From NCBI GenBank assembly GCA_947492525.1, contig CANLNQ010000038.1, positions 1 through 51,566 on the forward strand: DNA of 51,566 nt. The letters are read 5' to 3'. Shown in pieces: positions 8,507 to 16,457 of this stretch. The DNA is from an uncultured Granulosicoccus sp. (GTDB lineage Bacteria > Pseudomonadota > Gammaproteobacteria > Granulosicoccales > Granulosicoccaceae). Made by a program: the position numbers and the translations under genes. How positions within the stretch are numbered: position 1 is the first letter of the stretch; each line of letters begins with the position of its first letter. The notes below the pieces were generated by a model that made no database searches, was not told the origin of the DNA, and was given only the letters and a program-made list of their open reading frames with translations.

Positions 8507-8982
8507 AGCCCGAAACCATCAAGTCATCGGCTCTGTTGCAGGGGCCAGCCAATTTCCTGGCACTCGGCGGGGGGCTGGGTCTGGCGCCCAAGGCGCCAGG
8601 CACCTTTGGCACGCTGCTCGGTATTCCGATACTGTTCCTGATGCCGCAGGCACTGTCCGGCTATCTGGTGGTGTTGTTGCTGCTGTCACTGATCGGCATC
8701 TGGTGCTGTCATCAGTGCGCGCAGTCACTGGGTGTACACGATCACCCGGGTATCGTCTGGGACGAGGTGGTTGGTTATCTGATCACCATGATCGCGGTGC
8801 CGCGAAGCGCCTTGTGGGTAGTGATCGGCTTTGCCCTGTTCCGCCTCTTTGACATTCTCAAGCCCTGGCCGATCAGCTGGATTGATCGCCAGGTGCACGG
8901 TGGTCTGGGGATCATGCTGGATGACATGTTGGCGGCTCTGTTCGCGCTGGCGTGCATGCACGTGCTGCTGGCCATCTTCTAG
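8503..8982 (+). CDS. pgpA: Phosphatidylglycerophosphatase A
   Basis: PgpA dephosphorylates phosphatidylglycerol phosphate to phosphatidylglycerol at the inner membrane. The 159-residue protein carries the family's N-terminal signature GLGLAPKAPGTFGTLLG, the metal-binding DHPGIVWDEVVGY segment, and three to four hydrophobic helices, and it ends with a last helix ALFALACMHVLLAIF. I chose the unusual TTG at 8503: it overlaps the nusB stop codon (TTGA) and has a purine-rich GGAGATGAGG 6-15 bases upstream. No ATG or GTG in frame sits before the conserved region without running deep into nusB. The overlap implies translational coupling with nusB. Confidence 0.9.
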   Translation: MKPETIKSSALLQGPANFLALGGGLGLAPKAPGTFGTLLGIPILFLMPQALSGYLVVLLLLSLIGIWCCHQCAQSLGVHDHPGIVWDEVVGYLITMIAVPRSALWVVIGFALFRLFDILKPWPISWIDRQVHGGLGIMLDDMLAALFALACMHVLLAIF

Positions 8983-9035
8983 TGTACTGATTCAGGCAAT
9001 CCGCTCTGAATGAACGCTTTGTCTGAAACAGTGCA

Positions 9036-9620
9036 CTAGGGAACGGTGACGCCAGCCTCACGCAGGCCACGACACAGCGCGATCATCGGCAAGCCGACGA
9101 GGGCGGTAGGGTCCTGGCTGTCGATCGACTCGAAGAGGCTGATGCCAAGAGACTCGACCTTGAAGCTGCCGGCGCAGTCCAGCGGCTGGTCGGCTGCAAT
9201 GTAACGCTCGATTTCATCGTGCGACAGGTGCCGCAAGCGAACCGTGGTGCGATCCAGCGCGCTGAAATGCCGATTCGATCGTGTATCCAGCAGACAAAGT
9301 CCCGTGTAGAAGTCGACAGAATGACCGCTCATCATCTGCAGCTGTTCCTTTGCACGTTCTTCCGAGCCGGGTTTGTGCAAGCGCACGCCCTGACATGCCG
9401 CTACCTGATCGGAAGCGATGACAAGTGCGCCGGGTTGCGTCAGAATACGGCCTGCGTCGGCTTTTTCACGTGCGAGCCGGCTGGCGAGAACATCAGGTGC
9501 TTCGCCGGAATCGGCCGATTCGTCGATATCCGGTGAGCATTGCAGGAAGGGCAGGTTCAATCGTTGCAGCAACTCTGCACGGTAACGTGACCCTGACGCC
9601 AGAACAAGCACTTGCAACAC
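9036..9620 (-). CDS. yceF: Maf-family nucleotide pyrophosphatase (YceF type)
   Basis: A Maf house-cleaning nucleotide pyrophosphatase of 194 residues that hydrolyses non-canonical or modified NTPs; the YceF subgroup prefers m7GTP. Typical features are LASGSRYRAELLQRL at the N-terminus, the SPDIDES motif, the LAREKA helix and VIASDQVAACQG. The start is GTG 9620 or TTG 9617. An AGGAG lies upstream with 4 bases to the GTG and 7 to the TTG, so TTG may be favoured. The gene is divergent from yceD-rpmF-plsX-fabH, exactly as yceF is in Escherichia coli and relatives, which supports the YceF assignment over MafA/YhdE. Confidence 0.92.
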   Translation of the reverse strand: MLQVLVLASGSRYRAELLQRLNLPFLQCSPDIDESADSGEAPDVLASRLAREKADAGRILTQPGALVIASDQVAACQGVRLHKPGSEERAKEQLQMMSGHSVDFYTGLCLLDTRSNRHFSALDRTTVRLRHLSHDEIERYIAADQPLDCAGSFKVESLGISLFESIDSQDPTALVGLPMIALCRGLREAGVTVP

Positions 9621-9640
9621 ACTACTCCTTTCTTTACAAT
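9612..9640 (+). promoter_or_regulatory. Sigma-70-type promoter of yceD-rpmF-plsX-fabH
   Basis: TTGCAA (9612-9617), a 17-base spacer and TACAAT (9635-9640) form a good sigma-70 pair. The expected start point is around 9647, only two or three bases before the yceD ATG at 9650, and no Shine-Dalgarno is present, so the mRNA would be leaderless or nearly so. The -35 element overlaps the start codon of the divergent maf gene. Confidence 0.65.
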
Positions 9641-9649
9641 TCGCGGGTT

Positions 9650-10168
9650 ATGGTCAAGGCACTTCCACAGCGATTCAATCCGGATCTTCTGGCACGCGAC
9701 GGAACACGCTTCGAGCTGGTCTTGCCGCAGAGTCAGATGAAACGACTCAGCAGCATTCTGGCATCTGCCGATAACGACGTACAGGTTACCGCCTTGTTTT
9801 CGCGACGCAAGGATCACATTGTGATCAGTGGTCGTCTGAAGACACGGTTTGCGCTGGAGTGTCAGCGCTGTCTGGAGTCGATGGATGTGGATATCAGTGA
9901 GCCGTTCGAGCTGGTTTTCGTCGAGAACGAGGAAAAGGCGCAAGAGCTGCCCAAGGAGCTGGATCCTGTAGTACTGGATGAACACGGGCAAATTCACGTC
10001 GTCGATCTGTTCGAAGACGAGGTGATGCTGCACGTACCTGAAATACCAAAACACATGGATATGTCTGCATGCAATCCGGGTCCGACGGAATTCGGTGAAT
10101 TGCCTGCTGACGTGGAAGAGGGGAAGCCCAACCCCTTTGAAGCGTTGAAAAACCTGAATTTACATTAA
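9650..10168 (+). CDS. yceD: YceD / DUF177 family protein
   Basis: A 172-residue acidic protein of the YceD (DUF177) family encoded directly before rpmF, its conserved position in most bacteria. The family is linked to 23S rRNA or ribosome large-subunit accumulation. The conserved CQRCLESM motif, which gives the family a C-x-x-C pair, is present near residue 87, followed by an acidic central part and a second conserved segment DLFEDEVMLHVPEIPKH. ATG 9650 is chosen because the preceding bases hold a strong promoter; upstream in-frame codons would lie inside the maf gene. It is the first gene of the yceD-rpmF-plsX-fabH operon. Confidence 0.92.
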   Translation: MVKALPQRFNPDLLARDGTRFELVLPQSQMKRLSSILASADNDVQVTALFSRRKDHIVISGRLKTRFALECQRCLESMDVDISEPFELVFVENEEKAQELPKELDPVVLDEHGQIHVVDLFEDEVMLHVPEIPKHMDMSACNPGPTEFGELPADVEEGKPNPFEALKNLNLH

Positions 10169-10191
10169 CTTTTCTACTGGATTAATAAGTC

Positions 10192-10389
10192 ATGGCCGTT
10201 CAAAAGAGCCGCAAGACACCTTCACGTCGCGGCATGCGTCGTTCGCACGACTCCCTGAAGAACCCCACTCTGTCCACCGACCCCACTACCGGTGAGCTGC
10301 ATCGTCGTCACCACGTGACTGCCGATGGCTTCTACCGTGGTAACCAGGTTGTCCAGACTCCTGAAGAGCTGGAAGACGAAGACGAGTAG
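10192..10389 (+). CDS. rpmF: Ribosomal protein bL32
   Basis: A 65-residue basic protein of the large ribosomal subunit. The N-terminal [20 protein letters not shown] block and the central [17 protein letters not shown] segment match bL32 closely. The form lacks the four zinc-binding cysteines, as in other gammaproteobacteria. It has a short acidic tail (EELEDEDE) beyond the usual end. The gene sits 23 bases after yceD and 85 before plsX, the classical link between ribosome and fatty-acid/phospholipid synthesis genes. Confidence 0.98.
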   Translation: MAVQKSRKTPSRRGMRRSHDSLKNPTLSTDPTTGELHRRHHVTADGFYRGNQVVQTPEELEDEDE

Positions 10390-10474
10390 GTCACCCGTTC
10401 ATGTTGTCTCGCTTTACTTGCACGGAGTCTCTTGAGCAGACTCCAGTCGAACGCCTTCACCCTGGTCGTCAAGT

Positions 10475-11482
10475 ATGCTGAAAGTTGCAGTTGATGCCAT
10501 GAGTGGCGATGGTGGCACGGGTGTCATCGTCGATGCCGTGAGATCTGTGCTGAACAAGCGGGATGATGTACATCTGATTCTGGTCGGAGACCCCGACCAT
10601 ATCAATCAGAGCATCGGTTCCAGGCCGCTGCCCGAGGGGCGATTCACTATCGTGGAATCCGCAGAAGTGGTGACCATGGAAGACAGTGCGGCGGTAGCGC
10701 TGCGCAACAAGAAGAAGTCGTCCATGCGTCTTGCCATCAACCTGGTCAAGGAGGGCGAGGCGGATGCCTGCGTCAGCGCCGGTAACACGGGAGCTCTGAT
10801 GGCCATCAGCAAGTTTGTGCTGAAGACCGTGCGTGGGATTGATCGGCCGGCGATAGCCGCGATCATTCCTGCCATCGATGGTCACACGCACATGCTTGAT
10901 CTGGGGGCCAACGTCGATAGCTCGGCCCGGAATCTCTATCAGTTTGCCCTGATGGGATCCATTCTGGCGCAGGCTGTCGATGGTGTGGAGCGACCTCGCG
11001 TGGCACTGTTGAACATCGGTTCCGAGGATATCAAGGGCAATGAGCAGGTAAAGCTGGCAGCACCGTTGCTGGCCAACAGCTCGTTGAACTACATCGGGTT
11101 TGCCGAAGGCAACGAAATCTACACCGACAAGGCCGATGTGGTGGTCTGTGACGGTTTTGTGGGTAATGTGTCGCTGAAGACCAGTGAGGGTGTTGCTCGC
11201 ATGGTGTCGCATTATCTGAAAGAGGAATTCAAGCGTTCTCTCTGGAACAAGTTGGTCGGGCTGGTTGCGCGACCCGTACTGAAGTCCTTCGGAAACCGGA
11301 TCGATCCACGCAAGTACAACGGCGCCAGCTTGCTGGGGCTGCAGGGTGTGGTGGTCAAGAGTCACGGCAGTGCCGACGCGGTAGCTTTCGCGAATGCCAT
11401 CGATATCGCCTTGCTGGAAATCGGGCACAATCTGCCTTCAATGATTGCTGATCGTCTGGGCGAAACGTTGAACGCCGCCTGA
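10475..11482 (+). CDS. plsX: Phosphate acyltransferase PlsX
   Basis: PlsX (335 residues) converts acyl-ACP and phosphate to acyl-phosphate, the donor for PlsY in the first step of phospholipid synthesis; it is a peripheral membrane protein. The sequence starts with the family's [11 protein letters not shown] and contains [36 protein letters not shown] and [17 protein letters not shown], all at normal spacing. The gene is preceded by rpmF and followed by fabH, so membrane lipid supply is transcribed with a ribosomal protein. Confidence 0.97.
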   Translation: MLKVAVDAMSGDGGTGVIVDAVRSVLNKRDDVHLILVGDPDHINQSIGSRPLPEGRFTIVESAEVVTMEDSAAVALRNKKKSSMRLAINLVKEGEADACVSAGNTGALMAISKFVLKTVRGIDRPAIAAIIPAIDGHTHMLDLGANVDSSARNLYQFALMGSILAQAVDGVERPRVALLNIGSEDIKGNEQVKLAAPLLANSSLNYIGFAEGNEIYTDKADVVVCDGFVGNVSLKTSEGVARMVSHYLKEEFKRSLWNKLVGLVARPVLKSFGNRIDPRKYNGASLLGLQGVVVKSHGSADAVAFANAIDIALLEIGHNLPSMIADRLGETLNAA

Positions 11483-11565
11483 TTTTTTTCGTTGCGCGGC
11501 GAGAGTTGTCTGTCGCTGTCGTTTCTGCGACCTATAATGGTGCCAGGCCAACCCGTTCCCGGAAC

Positions 11566-12537
11566 ATGACACACTTTTCTAGAATTGTTGGAACCGGTAG
11601 CTACCTGCCGGAGCGAGTCGTCACCAACGCGGAACTGGAAAAGACTGTTGATACCAGCGATGCCTGGATCAGGGAGCGGACCGGAATCCGGCAGCGCCAC
11701 ATCGCTTCGGAAGGCGAGTTCACGCTCGACCTGGCAGAAAGGGCATCGCTGCAGGCCATCGACGCTGCAGGCATAGAGCACTCGGACATCGATCTGATCA
11801 TCGTGGCCACCACCACGGCTGATCAGGTGTTCCCCAGCACTGCCTGCCTGTTGCAGAGCCGCCTTGGCGTGCACGGTTGTCCGGCTTTCGATATTCAGGC
11901 GGTTTGTACCGGCTTCGTGTACGCCTTGTCGGTTGCCGATCATTTCGTGCGATCCGGCACTGCCGGTACCGCTCTTGTGGTAGGCGCGGAAACCTTCTCG
12001 CGAATAATCGACTGGACTGATCGAAACACCTGCGTTCTGTTCGGCGATGGTGCTGGCGCCGTGATCCTGCGGCGTGACAAGACGCCCGGTATCCTGTCAA
12101 CGCACCTGCATGCAGACGGCGACTACGCATCATTGCTGCAAGTACCAAAGGGTGTATCCAACAACCTCTCGGCGGTACAATCCGGCAGCGCCTATGTCGA
12201 GATGGCCGGCAGCGAGGTCTTTCGCATGGCGGTCAAGACACTCGGGCGCATCGTTGATGAAACGCTGGAGGCGAACCAGCTCGCGAAGTCCGATATCGAC
12301 TGGCTGGTGCCGCATCAGGCAAATCACCGTATCATTGCTGCCACCGCCAAAAAACTGGGTATGCCCATGGAAAAGGTGGTGCAGACAGTGGCCGAACATG
12401 GCAACACCTCAGCGGCATCCATTCCCTTGGCGCTGGATGTCGCGGTCCGAGATGGTCGGATCAAATCCGGCGACACCATACTCATGGAAGGCTTTGGAGG
12501 CGGGTTTACCTGGGGATCGGCGCTTGTAAACTGGTAG
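11566..12537 (+). CDS. fabH: 3-oxoacyl-ACP synthase III (KAS III)
   Basis: FabH condenses acetyl-CoA with malonyl-ACP to start type II fatty-acid synthesis. The 323-residue protein has the Cys-His-Asn catalytic triad in the expected contexts: [18 protein letters not shown] and EHGNTSAAS, with the [10 protein letters not shown] and [13 protein letters not shown] blocks between and after. ATG 11566 is preferred over an upstream in-frame alternative because it gives the standard N-terminus ([17 protein letters not shown]). A perfect TATAAT at 11533-11538 lies 28 bases upstream without a clear -35, so a secondary promoter is possible here. It is the last gene of the yceD operon; the regulator gene starts 10 bases later. 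Confidence 0.97.
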   Translation: MTHFSRIVGTGSYLPERVVTNAELEKTVDTSDAWIRERTGIRQRHIASEGEFTLDLAERASLQAIDAAGIEHSDIDLIIVATTTADQVFPSTACLLQSRLGVHGCPAFDIQAVCTGFVYALSVADHFVRSGTAGTALVVGAETFSRIIDWTDRNTCVLFGDGAGAVILRRDKTPGILSTHLHADGDYASLLQVPKGVSNNLSAVQSGSAYVEMAGSEVFRMAVKTLGRIVDETLEANQLAKSDIDWLVPHQANHRIIAATAKKLGMPMEKVVQTVAEHGNTSAASIPLALDVAVRDGRIKSGDTILMEGFGGGFTWGSALVNW

Positions 12538-12547
12538 TCTGTTACCC

Positions 12548-13201
12548 ATGAGCGGAGAGCAACAACTGAAAGTCCTGATTGTTGATGATCATGAGCTGGT
12601 ACGAGCCGGTATGCGTCGCTTGTTGGAAGAGAATCCACAACTGGGTACGATTGTCGAGGCCAACACCGGTGAAGAAGCTCTGGAGCTTGCTCGGGAGCAG
12701 CGTTTCGATCTGGTTCTGATGGATATCTATCTGCCGGGCATCAGCGGTATGGAGGCGTCCGACCGGCTCTTGCAGATGGACCCGGACAGCCGCATCATCA
12801 TGGTGACCGGCAAGCTGGAAGGGGGTCATATCCGCAAGCTGCTCAATTCCGGTGTGAGAGGGTACATCACCAAGGGCAGTAGCTCGGACGAGATGGATCG
12901 CGCGATGCGACGAGTCATGGCGGGCGAGCAGTACCTGTCGCCGGATGTGGCGCAACAGGTGGCCATGGACATGATCAATGGGGATGACGAAAACCCATTC
13001 GACAGACTCACGAGCAGGGAGTCAGAGATCATCCATCTGTTGCTGCGTGGACATCGCAATCGGCAGATCTCCAACAGCCTGCATATCAGTGAAAAGACAG
13101 TCAGTACTCACAGAACACGGGCGTTCGAGAAGCTGCAGGTCAAGAACACGGCAGAGCTGGTGCGACTGGCAATGCGCTTCAATCTCTGGAACGACGACTG
13201 A
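12548..13201 (+). CDS. uvrY: NarL-type response regulator of the UvrY/GacA group
   Basis: A 217-residue two-component response regulator. The receiver domain has the acidic pair in IVDDHE, the phospho-acceptor Asp59 in LVLMDIYLPG, a Thr in MVTGK and a conserved Lys in YITKG. The C-terminal LuxR-type helix-turn-helix (LTSRESEIIHLLLRGH... ISEKTVSTHRTRAFEKL) binds DNA. The size, fold and position directly before uvrC match UvrY/GacA, which in gammaproteobacteria activates small RNAs of the Csr/Rsm system after phosphorylation by BarA/GacS. No sensor kinase is present in the window, as usual for this orphan-located regulator. The N-terminal half is typical in length. Orthology rests on synteny and domain type. 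Confidence 0.9.
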   Translation: MSGEQQLKVLIVDDHELVRAGMRRLLEENPQLGTIVEANTGEEALELAREQRFDLVLMDIYLPGISGMEASDRLLQMDPDSRIIMVTGKLEGGHIRKLLNSGVRGYITKGSSSDEMDRAMRRVMAGEQYLSPDVAQQVAMDMINGDDENPFDRLTSRESEIIHLLLRGHRNRQISNSLHISEKTVSTHRTRAFEKLQVKNTAELVRLAMRFNLWNDD

Positions 13202-13218
13202 TTCGAACAGGGCAATTC

Positions 13219-15213
13219 GTGACAGGCGAAGACCATGAAACAGGCGATGAGCCGCAGGTCGCGGACGAGCCGGCTCTTGCCAGCGAATCGCTGACTGCCC
13301 CGGATTCACCCGCCGCAGAGGCAGCTGGCCAGGCAGCAACAGCTCATGCAGATCCGGAGGCTGATGTTGGTCAGCAATTCGATATTGCAGCCTTCATGCG
13401 TACAGTCACTACCCGCCCGGGGGTGTATCGCATGTACAACGCCCAGGGTGACATCATCTATGTCGGCAAGGCCGGAAACCTGAAGAATCGCCTGAGCAGC
13501 TATTTCCAGAAGACGCTGGACAATCGCAAGACCCAGGCGTTGGTATCGCATATTGCCAATGTGCAGACAACGGTCACCGACAGCGCTGCCGATGCCTTGT
13601 TGCTGGAACAGAATCTGATCAAGGAGCATCGTCCGCGCTACAACGTGGTGCTGCGCGACGACAAGAGTTATCCCTATATCTATATCTCCACGCGCGACGA
13701 CTATCCGCGTCTGAGCTATCAGCGAGGAGCGCGCAAGGCCCCGGGCAAGTACATCGGTCCGTACCCCAGCGCGGGCTCGGTCAAACGCTCTCTGTGGCTG
13801 GTGCAGAAGCTGTTCAAGGTAAGACAGTGTGAGGACAGTTACTTCCGCAATCGCTCCAGGCCCTGTCTGCAGTACCAGATAAAGCGTTGTACAGCGCCAT
13901 GTGTCAATCGCATCTCGCCGGAGGAATACCGGCAAGACGTCGACATGACCATCCAGGTGCTGGAGGGCAAGTCGATGGAGGTGGTCAATGGCCTGGTCAA
14001 GCGTATGGAGGCGGCGAGTGAGGCACTCGATTTCGAATCGGCAGCCAAGCTGAGGGATCAGATCGGCAGTCTGAAGGCTGTGAGCGATCTGTCAACGAGC
14101 ATGCGGGATGACAGCAATATCGACTATGTGGCGGTCGTGACCAAGGGCGGACAGAGTTGTGTGCAGGTGTTCTTCGTGCGAAACGGCATCAATCTGGGAA
14201 ACAAGGCTTTCTACCCGGCAACGCCTGCTGGCAGCAGTAGTGCAGAGATACTCAATGCCTTCATCGCGCAGTTCTACCTGGAGCATGATCTGCCGCGGGA
14301 AATCATCATCAGCGAGCCGGTTGAAGATGCCGAGCTGTTCCAGCAGGTGTTCAGTGAGCGTCTGGGCTCAAGCGTGAGTCTGTCTCATCGGGTACGAGGA
14401 GAGCGGGCGAAACTGCAGTCTCTGGCGATGACCAATGCCGAAGTCGCGCTGGCAACGAGGCTGGCGTCGCGCTCTGGCATGGCGGCGCGGCTCGAGGCCG
14501 TACGTGAGCTGGTGGCGCTGGATGATGCGCCGAGCCGCATGGAATGCTTCGATATTTCCCACACGATGGGTGAGGCTACGGTGGCCTCCTGCGTGGTGTT
14601 CAATGCAGAAGGTGCGCTGAAGTCGGACTATCGGCGATTCAACATAGAGAACATCACCCCGGGTGACGACTACGCTGCCATGCGCCAGGCCCTGACACGT
14701 CGCTATACACGTCTCATCAAGGAAAACAGGGACCTGCCGGACATCCTCTTCATCGATGGTGGCAAAGGGCAGATTTCGGTGGCCATGGATGTGATGAGCG
14801 AATTGCAGGTGAGCAGCGTGCAAGTGGTGGGGGTGTCCAAGGGACCGGATCGGCGACCGGGTGACGAGACCCTCATACTGTGTCGCGATGAAAAACAGGG
14901 TGGCAGTGTGGAAAAACAGCTGACGAATGACTCTCCAGCATTACTGTTGATACAGCAGATTCGGGACGAGGCGCATCGGTTTGCGATTTCCGGTCATCGC
15001 GGCAAACGCGCCAAAAAACGCCAGAAGTCCATACTGGAGGACATCAAGGGGCTGGGTCCGAAGCGTCGTAAACAATTGTTGACACACTTCGGTGGCTTGC
15101 AGAGGCTACAAAAGGCAGGTGTGGAGGACATCTCATCTGTGCCAGGCATCAGCACAGAACTCGCGACGAGAGTGTACGATGAGCTTCATCCGACCCGCAT
15201 CTCCAAAAGCTGA
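13219..15213 (+). CDS. uvrC: Excinuclease ABC subunit C
   Basis: UvrC makes the two incisions on either side of UvrB-bound DNA damage in nucleotide excision repair. The protein shows the GIY-YIG domain (PGVYRMYNAQGDIIYVGKAG), a Cys-rich segment around CLQYQIKRCTAPCV, the UVR motif for UvrB contact near residues 250-285, the RNase H-like 3'-nuclease domain (FDISHTMGEATVASCVVF, LFIDGGKGQ), and C-terminal helix-hairpin-helix motifs. From GTG 13219 it has 664 residues, about 50 more than usual, due to an Ala/Glu/Asp-rich leader before FDIAAFMRTV. In-frame ATGs at 13252 or later are absent until the core, so the leader is probably real. Placement after the UvrY-type regulator and before pgsA is the classical order. 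Confidence 0.96.
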   Translation: MTGEDHETGDEPQVADEPALASESLTAPDSPAAEAAGQAATAHADPEADVGQQFDIAAFMRTVTTRPGVYRMYNAQGDIIYVGKAGNLKNRLSSYFQKTLDNRKTQALVSHIANVQTTVTDSAADALLLEQNLIKEHRPRYNVVLRDDKSYPYIYISTRDDYPRLSYQRGARKAPGKYIGPYPSAGSVKRSLWLVQKLFKVRQCEDSYFRNRSRPCLQYQIKRCTAPCVNRISPEEYRQDVDMTIQVLEGKSMEVVNGLVKRMEAASEALDFESAAKLRDQIGSLKAVSDLSTSMRDDSNIDYVAVVTKGGQSCVQVFFVRNGINLGNKAFYPATPAGSSSAEILNAFIAQFYLEHDLPREIIISEPVEDAELFQQVFSERLGSSVSLSHRVRGERAKLQSLAMTNAEVALATRLASRSGMAARLEAVRELVALDDAPSRMECFDISHTMGEATVASCVVFNAEGALKSDYRRFNIENITPGDDYAAMRQALTRRYTRLIKENRDLPDILFIDGGKGQISVAMDVMSELQVSSVQVVGVSKGPDRRPGDETLILCRDEKQGGSVEKQLTNDSPALLLIQQIRDEAHRFAISGHRGKRAKKRQKSILEDIKGLGPKRRKQLLTHFGGLQRLQKAGVEDISSVPGISTELATRVYDELHPTRISKS

Positions 15214-15233
15214 CCCCTGGTGAAGAAAGACCC

Positions 15234-15797
15234 ATGAGACAAAACCTGCCAACGTGGCTGACATTGCTCAGGATTGCGTTGTTACCCGTGATAGTGGTGG
15301 TGTTCTACCTCGACAACCACTGGGCCCGTCCACTGAGTTGCTTCCTGTTCATACTGGCGGGTATCACCGACTGGCTGGATGGCTATCTGGCTCGCCTGTG
15401 GAAAGTGGAAAGTCGATTCGGCGCCTTTCTGGATCCGGTTGCCGACAAATTGATGGTGGCCTGCGTACTCATACTGATTGTCGAATTCGATCACAGTCCC
15501 TGGCTGACGATTCCGGCCATCGTGATCATCGGTCGGGAAATCACCATCAGCGCCCTGCGCGAATGGATGGCCGAGATGGGGCAGCGAGGGAAGGTGGCTG
15601 TTGGCTGGATCGGAAAAGTGAAGACGACCGCGCAGATCACGGCCTTGTCCATGCTGCTGTACCTTCATGATCTGTTCGGCCTGCCGACCTACCAGATGGG
15701 TATGGCGGCGCTCTATATCGCGACCGTATTGACCATCTGGTCGATGGTGGGCTACATGAAGGCGGCTTTCAGCGAACCGTCAGTAGAAAAGTCGTAA
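15234..15797 (+). CDS. pgsA: CDP-diacylglycerol-glycerol-3-phosphate 3-phosphatidyltransferase
   Basis: PgsA makes phosphatidylglycerol phosphate from CDP-diacylglycerol and glycerol-3-phosphate at the inner membrane; PgpA, encoded 6 kb upstream, performs the next step. The CDP-alcohol phosphotransferase signature D-x2-D-G-x2-A-R-x8-G-x3-D-x3-D is complete (DWLDGYLARL ... FGAFLDPVADK). Four to five hydrophobic helices span the rest of the 187 residues. It follows uvrC by 20 bases in the conserved uvrY-uvrC-pgsA order and is followed by tRNA genes, also as in enterics. Confidence 0.96.
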   Translation: MRQNLPTWLTLLRIALLPVIVVVFYLDNHWARPLSCFLFILAGITDWLDGYLARLWKVESRFGAFLDPVADKLMVACVLILIVEFDHSPWLTIPAIVIIGREITISALREWMAEMGQRGKVAVGWIGKVKTTAQITALSMLLYLHDLFGLPTYQMGMAALYIATVLTIWSMVGYMKAAFSEPSVEKS

Positions 15798-15825
15798 AAA
15801 ACTTCAGGAAATTTCGTCAGAGTGC

Positions 15826-15854
15826 TTGACAGCGGAGTCTGGAAATCCCAGAAT
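15826..15854 (+). promoter_or_regulatory. Promoter of the tRNA-Gly gene pair
   Basis: A consensus -35 TTGACA (15826-15831) is followed after 17 bases by CAGAAT (15849-15854). The expected start point is a few bases before the first tRNA-Gly at 15867, with a GC-containing discriminator, typical of stable RNA promoters. Confidence 0.7.
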
Positions 15855-15866
15855 ACGCAGATCGGT

Positions 15867-15942
15867 GCGGGAATAGCTCAGTTGGTAGAGCGCAACCTTG
15901 CCAAGGTTGAGGTCGCCAGTTCGAACCTGGTTTCCCGCTCCA
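15867..15942 (+). tRNA. tRNA-Gly (anticodon GCC), copy 1
   Basis: A complete 76-base cloverleaf: acceptor stem GCGGGAA paired with TTCCCGC, D-loop AGCTCAGTTGGTAGAGC, anticodon stem CAACC/GGTTG with GCC at 15900-15902, T-arm with GTTCGAACC, and encoded CCA. It is identical to the copy 121 bases downstream. Confidence 0.97.
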
Positions 15943-15987
15943 ATATTCAAGTTGTAGAAGTCAAGAAGTAGTAGAATCACGATCGGC

Positions 15988-16063
15988 GCGGGAATAGCTC
16001 AGTTGGTAGAGCGCAACCTTGCCAAGGTTGAGGTCGCCAGTTCGAACCTGGTTTCCCGCTCCA
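15988..16063 (+). tRNA. tRNA-Gly (anticodon GCC), copy 2
   Basis: Identical to copy 1 over all 76 bases, including CCA. The flanks are also related: AGAATACGCAGATCGG before copy 1 and AGAATCACGATCGG before copy 2, so a unit of about 121 bases was duplicated, including a -10-like AGAAT. It may be processed from a joint precursor or use TAGAAT (15972-15977) as its own -10. Confidence 0.97.
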
Positions 16064-16101
16064 ATTTCGGTCTGATTCTGGCAAGTAGTTTCACGACACT
16101 C

Positions 16102-16175
16102 GGCTGAGTGGCAGAGTGGCTATGCACCGGATTGCAAATCCGTTTACCTCGGTTCGACTCCGGGCTCAGCCTCCA
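16102..16175 (+). tRNA. tRNA-Cys (anticodon GCA)
   Basis: A 74-base cloverleaf: GGCTGAG acceptor paired with CTCAGCC, anticodon stem around ATTGCAAAT with GCA at 16134-16136, T-arm with GGTTCGACTCC, and encoded TCCA end. It lies 38 bases after tRNA-Gly copy 2, so probably on the same transcript, as in the E. coli glyW-cysT-leuZ cluster. Confidence 0.97.
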
Positions 16176-16323
16176 GATGTACATACACGTGTCCGGCACT
16201 GAGATATCGCCGGCCAGTCAGAGACCCGCCACTCGTTCTCTGCATCCTGTACGATTCTGTTCTACCGTCAGGTACTCCAGCGCCTTGTCCAAGGCACGGC
16301 TGGATTCACGAAGCCCCTCAGAT

Positions 16324-16410
16324 GCCCGGGTGGCGAAATTGGTAGACGCAAGAGACTTAAAATCTCTCGACCTTATGGTCGTGCCGGTTCAAGTCCGGCC
16401 CCGGGCACCA
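16324..16410 (+). tRNA. tRNA-Leu (anticodon TAA)
   Basis: An 87-base class II tRNA: GCCCGGG acceptor paired with CCCGGGC, anticodon stem AGAGA/TCTCT with TAA at 16358-16360, a long variable arm (CGACCTTATGGTCG region), T-arm with GGTTCAAGTCC, and encoded ACCA end. Gly-Cys-Leu is the enterobacterial order after pgsA. The 148 bases between tRNA-Cys and this gene show no other feature. Confidence 0.97.
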
Positions 16411-16457
16411 CTCATCGCTCAGTGAACTGCATTCCTTATCCGTGAGAATGTCCGCGT

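Noticed and set aside
10469..11428. 319-codon minus-strand open frame
   Set aside because: Fully antisense to plsX, whose family match is certain; composition is His/Gln/Arg-rich as expected for a shadow frame.
11474..11502. Terminator after plsX (T-run between CGCCGC and GCGGCG)
   Set aside because: The T-run lies in the loop rather than after the stem, and fabH follows in the same operon.
16108..16425. 105-codon plus-strand frame through tRNA-Cys and tRNA-Leu
   Set aside because: It reads through two well-folded tRNA genes.
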